Of a stretch of 64,000 nt of DNA, positions 52,048 through 58,950 are shown one piece after another (positions within the stretch are counted from its first letter, which is position 1; the number at the start of each line of letters is the position of its first letter). The notes under the pieces were generated by a model. It saw only the letters and a program-made list of their open reading frames with translations, did not search any database and was not told where the DNA came from. Position numbers and translations under genes: made by a program. The stretch lies in IMG/VR virus record IMGVR_UViG_3300048583_000056, positions 1-64,000 of that record; one strand, 5' to 3'. The DNA is from a virus.

Positions 52048-52263
52048 ATGAGTAAAAAATTACTTAAAAAAATCAAGGAGAAGGAAGAAAAATTATTAGA
52101 TTCGGTCTATGAATTACAAGAATTACTCGATTCCACAGAAGATGGTGAGTTGAGTTCGATGGGTGATACTTTTTGTGAAGCCATCGTAGATTTCATATAC
52201 CATAATGATACGATCACATTGACAGATATCCAAGTTTTTATTGAGGAAGATTTAAATTCTTGA
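52048..52263 (+). CDS. hypothetical small protein
   Basis: 71 aa, N-terminal Lys/Glu coiled coil (KKIKEKEEKLLDSVYELQELL), acidic C-terminus. The next gene's -35 box overlaps its 3' end. Function unknown. Confidence 0.65.
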   Translation: MSKKLLKKIKEKEEKLLDSVYELQELLDSTEDGELSSMGDTFCEAIVDFIYHNDTITLTDIQVFIEEDLNS

Positions 52264-52287
52264 TTTCTGGGTGGAGTGTGTTACACT
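52260..52287 (+). promoter_or_regulatory. early-type promoter of gp44
   Basis: TTGATT (52260-52265), 16 nt, TACACT (52282-52287), 6 nt to the ATG at 52294. Confidence 0.6.
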
Positions 52288-52293
52288 TCACAT

Positions 52294-53226
52294 ATGAATG
52301 AATTCGACAATTTATGGTGTGAGAAATATCGTCCACAAACACTTGATGATATTTCTCTCTCCGAAGAGAATAGAGAAGTTTTAAATGGGTATGTGAGGGA
52401 TGAGGAGATTCCAAATTTATTATTTGTTGGATCTCCGGGTGCAGGTAAGACAACATTAGCCAGAATTTTGGTTTTGGATGTGTTGGGGTGTGACTTTCTA
52501 TATATCAATGCTTCGGATGAGAATGGGATCGACACAGTCCGTAATAAAATATCTGGATTTGTGCAAACGAAGAGCTTTGATGGAAATATCAAAGTGGTTG
52601 TTCTTGATGAGGTTGACGGATTTACAAAGAATGGTCAAGATGCCCTAAGAAATATGATGGAATCTTATGCAGACAACGCAAGGTTCATATTGACAGGTAA
52701 TTATAAACACAAAATCACGAAAGCAATTCAATCCAGATGCCAAACACTGGACATCAGGGTTAGTATCAAACAAGCTCTCCAAAGATGCCTCCATATATTA
52801 GATCAAGAGGGGATAAGTATCGAATTGGAACAAAAGAGACAACTGGCTACATTAGTAAAAGCTCATTTTCCAGATTTGAGAAAATGTATCAATGAAATGC
52901 AGAAGTTTTGCACTTCGACCGAACTTAAAATTGCGGAGAAGAGTAATACCGAGATTTTATGTGCAAAAATTCTTGAAGACATTGCCGATGGTAATACATT
53001 GGAGACAAGAAAGTATCTTATCGAGAATGATGACATTTTTAATTCGGATTGGGGTCAATTATTAATTGATTTACTGAATAATGTCTACAAATCTCCTATT
53101 GAAGACATCCCAAAGAAACAAATGATACTCACAATTGCAGATCATTTAGAGAAATCAAGTAGAGTAATTGATCAAGAGATCAACTTCTTTGCATGTGTTC
53201 TTAATTTAGAACAAATTCAGGATTGA
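52294..53226 (+). CDS. 44: clamp loader large subunit gp44
   Basis: 310 aa from the ATG at 52294 (T4 319); an in-frame GTG at 52276 lies within the promoter. WCEKYRPQTLDDI (8-20), Walker A GSPGAGKT (46-53), Walker B VVLDEVDGF (~99-107) and the arginine finger in SRC (~148) are intact. Known: loads clamp gp45 together with gp62. No gp62 is visible next to it, and it is far from gp45 (32803). Confidence 0.94.
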   Translation: MNEFDNLWCEKYRPQTLDDISLSEENREVLNGYVRDEEIPNLLFVGSPGAGKTTLARILVLDVLGCDFLYINASDENGIDTVRNKISGFVQTKSFDGNIKVVVLDEVDGFTKNGQDALRNMMESYADNARFILTGNYKHKITKAIQSRCQTLDIRVSIKQALQRCLHILDQEGISIELEQKRQLATLVKAHFPDLRKCINEMQKFCTSTELKIAEKSNTEILCAKILEDIADGNTLETRKYLIENDDIFNSDWGQLLIDLLNNVYKSPIEDIPKKQMILTIADHLEKSSRVIDQEINFFACVLNLEQIQD

Positions 53227-53236
53227 AATCCTGAAT
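53215..53236. terminator. hairpin in the overlapping ends of convergent genes
   Basis: ATTCAGGATT and AATCCTGAAT form a perfect 10-bp inverted repeat with a 2-nt spacer, spanning the stop codons of gp44 (53226) and the minus-strand gene ending at 53217. Probably terminates transcription in one or both directions from within coding sequence. Confidence 0.6.
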
Positions 53237-53831
53237 TGAATGCGCTCTTAACGCCACCTGTAAAGCCTTTGTTTAGTGCTCCTTGGGCGAATGTGCCAGC
53301 GGATTGTTTGGCAGTCTCCAGCGTGTCCACAAGATCACTTAAAGTCATGTCAGTGATTGCGCCTTGCGCCTTGACAAACCCTTTTTGTTGTGCCTGAGTA
53401 ACTAAATCGATAAGTTGTTGAGTGAGTCCTCTAGCCTTTTCGATAGAATCATTGGCTCGATTGGTATCGGCCCCAGTATTATAAATATCTTTGGTGTTGT
53501 CGATAACCTGTTTACCAGCAGCAGCTAATCCAGATCCTACTTGTTTAGCACCTTGAACAGCTTGACTAGTTTTATTAGCAAGACCCTGTCCAGCTTGTTG
53601 AACTGCTTGTCCAGCACCTTTAGCCACCCCTTTAAGGCCAGCACCAAGATTACCGAAGAATCCTTCTAATAGTCTTTCTGAAACCGTGGCAACATACTCC
53701 AATTCGGACTCGGACATCAAATCTAAGTTAGAATAGACTTGTGTTAAAGACATTGTGGGGATAGATTCTTTTAAAAGCTGAACAGTATAAGCTTCCGTTA
53801 ACATTTGTTGATCTCTTTGGGAGTATGACAT
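53217..53831 (-). CDS. putative capsid-targeted late virion protein
   Basis: 204 aa. The leader MSYSQRDQQMLTE-AYT carries L-x-E, with a second site at LLKE-S. A Gly/Ala/Gln-rich region follows (GAGLKGVAKGAGQAVQQAG), resembling the protein at 4760, then a helical C-terminus. TAAATA lies 5 nt upstream. Likely an internal or head-decorating protein. Confidence 0.7.
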   Translation of the reverse strand: MSYSQRDQQMLTEAYTVQLLKESIPTMSLTQVYSNLDLMSESELEYVATVSERLLEGFFGNLGAGLKGVAKGAGQAVQQAGQGLANKTSQAVQGAKQVGSGLAAAGKQVIDNTKDIYNTGADTNRANDSIEKARGLTQQLIDLVTQAQQKGFVKAQGAITDMTLSDLVDTLETAKQSAGTFAQGALNKGFTGGVKSAFNSGFQS

Positions 53832-53836
53832 GAGTA

Positions 53837-53842
53837 TATTTA
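53837..53842 (-). promoter_or_regulatory. late TAAATA promoter
   Basis: TAAATA on the minus strand, 5 nt before the ATG at 53831. Context CTAAATATACTCATG is identical to sites at 36914 and 54825. Confidence 0.75.
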
Positions 53843-53843
53843 G

Positions 53844-54248
53844 TTAAGATGCGTATGCGACCACTTCAAATCTACCATCACGATTTAAATCTTCCCAGTT
53901 GAACGAGATTCTACTGTTTTCAATAGTCGGTTCTTCGGTATAAGGATCACCAGATAAGTTTTTACGTCTAAAGGCTAGAAGCTTAGAACCTTTTGAACCC
54001 GGTTGATGATGTGCTTGGGCAATTTCGTGGTCTCCAGATACCATATCTAAGGAATACCCCAAAGAATCGAGAGCTTTAGTTAAAGCATTCAGAGCTTCCC
54101 CGACAGTATTGAATCTCCCATTACCATCTAAACCATATTTGGTCACAACATTAGTTATACGGTGACGATCTTTTGCGGTGATACGATCAGCCATTACCAT
54201 TTCGTATAGTAATCCAATGTTTTGGGCATCTTTTTCTGAAATTTTCAT
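53844..54248 (-). CDS. putative capsid-targeted late protein
   Basis: 134 aa from the ATG at 54248, which lies 1 bp after the upstream stop. The leader MKISEKDAQNIGLLYE-MVM ends in L-x-E. The C-terminus has a Ca-binding-like or hydrolase-like acidic loop (NWEDLNRDGRFEV, resembling D-x-N-x-D-G). Family unknown; late by operon position. Confidence 0.65.
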   Translation of the reverse strand: MKISEKDAQNIGLLYEMVMADRITAKDRHRITNVVTKYGLDGNGRFNTVGEALNALTKALDSLGYSLDMVSGDHEIAQAHHQPGSKGSKLLAFRRKNLSGDPYTEEPTIENSRISFNWEDLNRDGRFEVVAYAS

Positions 54249-54249
54249 A

Positions 54250-54819
54250 TTATTGAGGTGTCCAGATTTCTTCAAGAATGTTTGCCAAGTTTGCGGAGTC
54301 TTTTGTCATTTTGACGGACTCACCAGCAAGCTTTAAATTGGTTGGTGTGTTTTTACCGTTACCTTTGTCTGTAACTCTGGTGATGTTTTTAGGGTCTGGC
54401 ATGTATTCTTCTGCTTTACCAGACAAATACTTTTCATCATCTCTATAAAATTGATCGGGAACCTTTGGACTAGGATCATTTGCATCAACTACGTCCAACA
54501 TCTCAGGGCTTACGGTAATAGTTCCATATGTTCTACCTCCACCATGATCACCACCAACAGTAATAACGACATTATCAGCCGTTTTGTGCTGATTTCCAGC
54601 GGAAGCACCAGAAAGTTTATCACCCACTTGGATAACCTTGATGTTCAGTCCACTTGAGACCAATTCATCTAGTTCTTTCTTCATAGCGGTATGCATTGCT
54701 TTATAAACCCCACTAGATTTATAGTCTGGTCTGAATTTTACGATGTCTCCGTTCAAATACCCACCAACTTGGTAGCGTGAAACAACAGATTCAAAGATTT
54801 GGTCAAATTTAAGTCCCAT
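54250..54819 (-). CDS. conserved late structural protein
   Basis: 189 aa from the ATG at 54819, placed by the promoter; longer frames upstream run through the promoter. The leader MGLKFDQIFE-SVVSRY ends in I-x-E, and RYQVGGYLNGDIVKF follows as in conserved small structural proteins of T4-like cyanophages (from memory). The middle carries a Gly-rich HGGGRTYGTITVSP segment. Virion role likely. Confidence 0.72.
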   Translation of the reverse strand: MGLKFDQIFESVVSRYQVGGYLNGDIVKFRPDYKSSGVYKAMHTAMKKELDELVSSGLNIKVIQVGDKLSGASAGNQHKTADNVVITVGGDHGGGRTYGTITVSPEMLDVVDANDPSPKVPDQFYRDDEKYLSGKAEEYMPDPKNITRVTDKGNGKNTPTNLKLAGESVKMTKDSANLANILEEIWTPQ

Positions 54820-54824
54820 GAGTA

Positions 54825-54830
54825 TATTTA
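54825..54830 (-). promoter_or_regulatory. late TAAATA promoter
   Basis: TAAATA on the minus strand, 5 nt before the ATG at 54819. Same CTAAATATACTCATG context as two other sites. Confidence 0.75.
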
Positions 54831-54842
54831 GTGAAAAGTCGT

Positions 54843-54848
54843 TAAATA
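54843..54848 (+). promoter_or_regulatory. late TAAATA promoter
   Basis: TAAATA 5 nt before the ATG at 54854, divergent from 54825-54830. Confidence 0.7.
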
Positions 54849-54853
54849 TATCT

Positions 54854-56632
54854 ATGAAGTTTTTAGAATTCCATAAGCTGATCACAGAAAAAGATGACAA
54901 ACCGGGTGCAAGGTTCCATTCTGTTCAAAATAGAGAAGGTCCAGCAGGTATCGTGTCTGGGCCTATTGGAAAATCTGATAATTTTGAATTGAGACAGAAT
55001 TTGGATCGTTGGGAATACAATCCCGAGTCTGATACCACAGTTGGTAAGTCTGGATTCTCAACAGAATCAAAATTATGGAAGAGTATGTTAACTTCTTTCC
55101 GTTTGCTGTTCAATGATCCATATTTCGATAAGCAAGTTCAAAAGATCTCAAAGAAATTCAATGATAGTCGTGATTCATATAAAAATATCAGAGGAAACGA
55201 AGATGGTGGATTTGACAAATACGATGAAGAGAACCAATTAGAGAAACTAGAGCGTAATCAGACCAAATATAGAAGTGATTTGACTGGATTCCGAGATGAT
55301 CTAGATGCTAAGACAAAAATTCTTAATAGAACAAAGCTTCCCCCATCTGAAAAGAACAAAATGGAGACAGAGATTGCTATGATGGAAGCAAAGGTCGCAT
55401 CTTTGAACGCTCAGATGAAAAGAGAGTCTACTGAACGTAGAAAAGCTGACTATATGGCTAAGATTAACGAGTTGGTTGTTCTTCTTGATAAAAAGAGAAC
55501 TCGTTACGACCAAGCAATGTTAAAAGGTCCAGAAGTTGAGAAGTTGAAGGTCAGTATCTTCGATCTAGACAAGAAAATTGAGAAGTATGAAGAAAAACTA
55601 GAAAAGACTACCGAAGAATTGGAAACTCTGTATTCTAGAATCAATACCATTAACGACACTAACGAAAAAGCTAACGAAGTTGCCACAACAGGGTTCCTAG
55701 ACCTTATCAAGTTCACTGCTAGTGGACTACTCAACGATTATAAGGACAAAATCACGGCAGGAGACCCGAGTAATGTTGATTGGTCGTCCGAATTGAAGTC
55801 TTTACAAGATGCTGTTGACAGATTGAGTGCTCTAGAGTCCGATGACTCTGCTTCGAACCCAATTTTAGGTTATCTAGAGAAGTTCCAAAGAGATTATGGG
55901 GACAAAGAGTTCAATGCTGGCCAAGCATTGGATAAGAATGTTAATATTACCAAAGCTAGAGACTTCAACAAGCTACCTTTCATGGTCCTCATGAGAGTAT
56001 ATAGCTCAATTAGATCTTCCGAGAAGACTCCTATTGCTCTAGACAAGTTGACAACTGTTCAAAATGATGCATCTCTTGGTGAATTAAATGGTGTTCTAGA
56101 TAGAATGTCAGTCGATACTCCAGAAGCAAAGGCAGAATGGGAAAATCCAAACACTAAAGCTTATATCAAAGGGGTGCTTGATCAATTACCTATCCCAGCG
56201 TTCTCTAAAAATACGTTCAAAGCACGTATTGACGCACCATGGGCAGTTAATAGAGCAAAGAAAACACCTGCAACACTTCTGAAGATGAATATCACTGATG
56301 AATTGAAACTGAAATCGGAATCATTTGATAGCGTGTTCTCGAATATGATCTCATTACTAGAATATGATCAAGATGACTACAAAACTGACTTGATAGAAGT
56401 ATTGGAAAAATGTAAAGGCCCCACAAAAAAAGCATCTAGTGACAGAAAAGATAAAAAATGGATGAAATGTGCCAAACAATCAGATGGATCTTATAAAAAA
56501 ATCCATTTTGGCCAAAAAGGAGTGAGAGCAGGTGGTGGCGACTCTAAAAGAGCTAAATCCTTTAGAGCTAGGCATGATTGTGCAAACGCTAAAAAGGGAT
56601 CACCTCAAGAGGCGTCTTGTCAAAATTGGTAA
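54854..56632 (+). CDS. large coiled-coil late protein with targeting-like leader
   Basis: 592 aa. The leader MKFLEFHKLITE-KDD is the closest here to T4 internal-protein leaders. Coiled coil from ~125 to ~275 (many E/K heptads), a helical middle, and a compact basic C-terminal domain from ~530: KKWMKCAKQSDG, KKIHFGQKGVRAGG, FRARHDC. From memory, this tail resembles a domain of unknown function in phage head-associated proteins. Possibly ejected with DNA. Confidence 0.72.
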   Translation: MKFLEFHKLITEKDDKPGARFHSVQNREGPAGIVSGPIGKSDNFELRQNLDRWEYNPESDTTVGKSGFSTESKLWKSMLTSFRLLFNDPYFDKQVQKISKKFNDSRDSYKNIRGNEDGGFDKYDEENQLEKLERNQTKYRSDLTGFRDDLDAKTKILNRTKLPPSEKNKMETEIAMMEAKVASLNAQMKRESTERRKADYMAKINELVVLLDKKRTRYDQAMLKGPEVEKLKVSIFDLDKKIEKYEEKLEKTTEELETLYSRINTINDTNEKANEVATTGFLDLIKFTASGLLNDYKDKITAGDPSNVDWSSELKSLQDAVDRLSALESDDSASNPILGYLEKFQRDYGDKEFNAGQALDKNVNITKARDFNKLPFMVLMRVYSSIRSSEKTPIALDKLTTVQNDASLGELNGVLDRMSVDTPEAKAEWENPNTKAYIKGVLDQLPIPAFSKNTFKARIDAPWAVNRAKKTPATLLKMNITDELKLKSESFDSVFSNMISLLEYDQDDYKTDLIEVLEKCKGPTKKASSDRKDKKWMKCAKQSDGSYKKIHFGQKGVRAGGGDSKRAKSFRARHDCANAKKGSPQEASCQNW

Positions 56633-56638
56633 AATATC

Positions 56639-57124
56639 ATGGCAATTAAAATTAAGTCATTAAAGGTTGATAATATATCAGAAAATTCTCTAAAAAAGGA
56701 CTTTCTCTATAAGGATATTGCATTTGACTTGTCTCAAGACGTAGCTTTCAACAACCAACTTAATAAAAACGAGTTTTTGAAGGATATTGTTGTATCATAT
56801 GATGTAGAAGCTGTTAAAAACAGTGTAGCAACAGCATTTTTGACTGCTCCGGGTGATAAAATACTCACTCCAACCTATGGTATCGACCTAAGAAGGTTTT
56901 TATTCGAAAGTGTTGATGACTTCACGGCAGAAATCATTCAAGATGAGATCGAAGTTAAGCTTCCAAGGATGGAACCAAGGATCACAGTATCTAATGTTAC
57001 CGTCGAAGCAGACGAAGATTCCAACCAATACAACATTTCCTTACAAATTGATGTTCCCAGTTTAAATGTTTATGGTCTATCCATCAAATCAGAACTGAAT
57101 AGCACTGGATATACAATTCTTTGA
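56639..57124 (+). CDS. 25: baseplate wedge protein gp25
   Basis: 161 aa (T4 132). FLTAPGDKILTPTYGIDLRRFLFE and EIIQDEIEVKLPRMEPRI (each quoted in part) are the conserved gp25 core. Known: gp25 with gp6 and gp53 builds the inner wedge, and shares its fold with T6SS TssE. It is not an active lysozyme. It is followed by gp6 as in other T4-like phages. Confidence 0.92.
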   Translation: MAIKIKSLKVDNISENSLKKDFLYKDIAFDLSQDVAFNNQLNKNEFLKDIVVSYDVEAVKNSVATAFLTAPGDKILTPTYGIDLRRFLFESVDDFTAEIIQDEIEVKLPRMEPRITVSNVTVEADEDSNQYNISLQIDVPSLNVYGLSIKSELNSTGYTIL

Positions 57125-57126
57125 GC

Positions 57127-57132
57127 TAAATA
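57127..57132 (+). promoter_or_regulatory. late TAAATA promoter of gp6
   Basis: TAAATA 6 nt before the ATG at 57139; it overlaps the end of the gp25 gene region. Confidence 0.65.
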
Positions 57133-57138
57133 ATCTCA

Positions 57139-58950
57139 ATGAGTAACATACCGGAATACAATCTTCCATCAAACGCATATGCGAACTTTGATGCAACGTC
57201 ACTGAAGACGTTCATGATAGAGCAGTTGAATAACTCTGGTAAATTCACTGATCAAAATTATGAAGGTTCTAATATATCTGCCTTGCTGGATGTATTGGCG
57301 TATTATACTCACGTTCTGATGTTCTATTTGAACCAAACGTCCTCAGAATCATCCTTTTCCCAAGCATCCATTTATGAAAACATGAATAGGATCGTTAAAC
57401 TGATTGGTTACAAACCAACAGGTAGACAAACTTCACTGATTTCCATAGATTGTTCAGCATTAGCTGATTTGGACAGAGGTAACTATGCAATTAAGAAGTA
57501 TAGTTACTTTTTAGTGGATAATATCCAATATACATTCATCAATGACCAAATTTTCGAGAAAAGCACAACCGCTTTAGAGAATATCGAGAGTATATCAAAT
57601 ACTGCTATCCTATATCAAGGGACAGTGGGCGAATACCCAGCATATACCGCTGAAGGTATCGAATTCGAATCATTTCCAATCGTTGTGGATAACTTGGTCG
57701 CGACCAACGATACGAGATTCATCTCACACGGAACTATCAGTGTATATGTGAAAGAATTGGATGATGATACTTGGGTGGAGTATTCTGAAGTCGATAGCTT
57801 GTTCTTATCGAAGTCCACTGATCGAGTATATGATCTAAGACTCAATGAAAATGGCCATTACGAGATAAAATTCGGAAATGGTGTATTTGCTCGTAAGCTA
57901 GATGTCGGTGATATCGTGAATGTGTTCTATATTCTCAGTGATGGTCAAAAGGGCCAAATCTCAAGAAATGCGATTAATGGCAACAAGCTATATATCTACA
58001 ATAGCCTAACATTTAACGAAATTCATGATTCTGTTACTGCGGAGTCAAGTGCCACAAGAATCACAGATTCCAACAAAACACTTCTGACATTCTCCAACCC
58101 ATCTAATTCTACTTTGATTCAGGATGGTGAGACCGTTGAACAGATTCGCCAAAACAGTTCTATATTTCTCTCCAATCAATTGAGATTGGTGACTGCATCG
58201 GATTACGAGAGATACCTAAACAAGGCTATCCCTAACGTATTGAATGATGTCAAGGTTGTGGACAACGATACATTCATCAAAGGCTACATTGCTTACTTCT
58301 ACGAAATCTGTGTCGATCCTAACAAGGTCAACAGAGTCATTCTCAACCAAGTTAACTTTGCAGACTCTTGCGACTTCAACAATGTCAACGTTTTCTGTGT
58401 TCCTAGATTCTTGAACACCTTAGATGGACAGTATCCAGAATTCATAAACAACAACTTCAAAACTCTGATTAAGAACATTACACAGGACAAGAAAATGATC
58501 AGCAATACAGTGGTTCCTAGAGACCCGTTGTACATGGCACTCGATATTGGTGTTACAAATCTACCAGTATCCAAGAACATCTATCCTAATTGTAAATTGG
58601 TCATCATCAGAGACAAGAACGATAGAACGAACAAGTCTGCCATCAAAACAAATGTTGTAAACATACTTCTACAATACTTCAATCCAGAGAATGTGACACT
58701 GGGACAAACTATAGACATGACTGATATTACTTCACAGATATCTAAGGTTGCAGGTATCAAAAAAATAAGAACATTCAACGAGACAGAAAACATCTATTTC
58801 GATGGTGTATCTTTCGTTATGTGGAATCCTCTATTCGAAGGAGTAGATGAGACTATCATAAATCAAACAGTGACATTACCATATTTCAAATTTCCATACA
58901 TCTATAACCCACAAACACTTTCAAACAGAATTGATGTAATCGATGAATAA
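57139..58950 (+). CDS. 6: baseplate wedge protein gp6
   Basis: 603 aa (T4 660). The N-terminal half has IEQLNNSGKFTDQNYEGSNIS and LLDVLAYYTHVLMFYLNQTSSE (each in part), the C-terminal part SNQLRLVTASDYERYLNK and the paired TDITSQISKVAGIK. This order is that of gp6/BaseplateJ proteins. Known: a dimer forming the inner baseplate ring; it binds gp25. Ends 8 bp inside the next gene. Confidence 0.9.
   Translation: MSNIPEYNLPSNAYANFDATSLKTFMIEQLNNSGKFTDQNYEGSNISALLDVLAYYTHVLMFYLNQTSSESSFSQASIYENMNRIVKLIGYKPTGRQTSLISIDCSALADLDRGNYAIKKYSYFLVDNIQYTFINDQIFEKSTTALENIESISNTAILYQGTVGEYPAYTAEGIEFESFPIVVDNLVATNDTRFISHGTISVYVKELDDDTWVEYSEVDSLFLSKSTDRVYDLRLNENGHYEIKFGNGVFARKLDVGDIVNVFYILSDGQKGQISRNAINGNKLYIYNSLTFNEIHDSVTAESSATRITDSNKTLLTFSNPSNSTLIQDGETVEQIRQNSSIFLSNQLRLVTASDYERYLNKAIPNVLNDVKVVDNDTFIKGYIAYFYEICVDPNKVNRVILNQVNFADSCDFNNVNVFCVPRFLNTLDGQYPEFINNNFKTLIKNITQDKKMISNTVVPRDPLYMALDIGVTNLPVSKNIYPNCKLVIIRDKNDRTNKSAIKTNVVNILLQYFNPENVTLGQTIDMTDITSQISKVAGIKKIRTFNETENIYFDGVSFVMWNPLFEGVDETIINQTVTLPYFKFPYIYNPQTLSNRIDVIDE

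Noticed and set aside
56639-57124. gp25 as a lysozyme
   Set aside because: The family was once described that way, but it is a structural wedge protein and no catalytic residues are evident.
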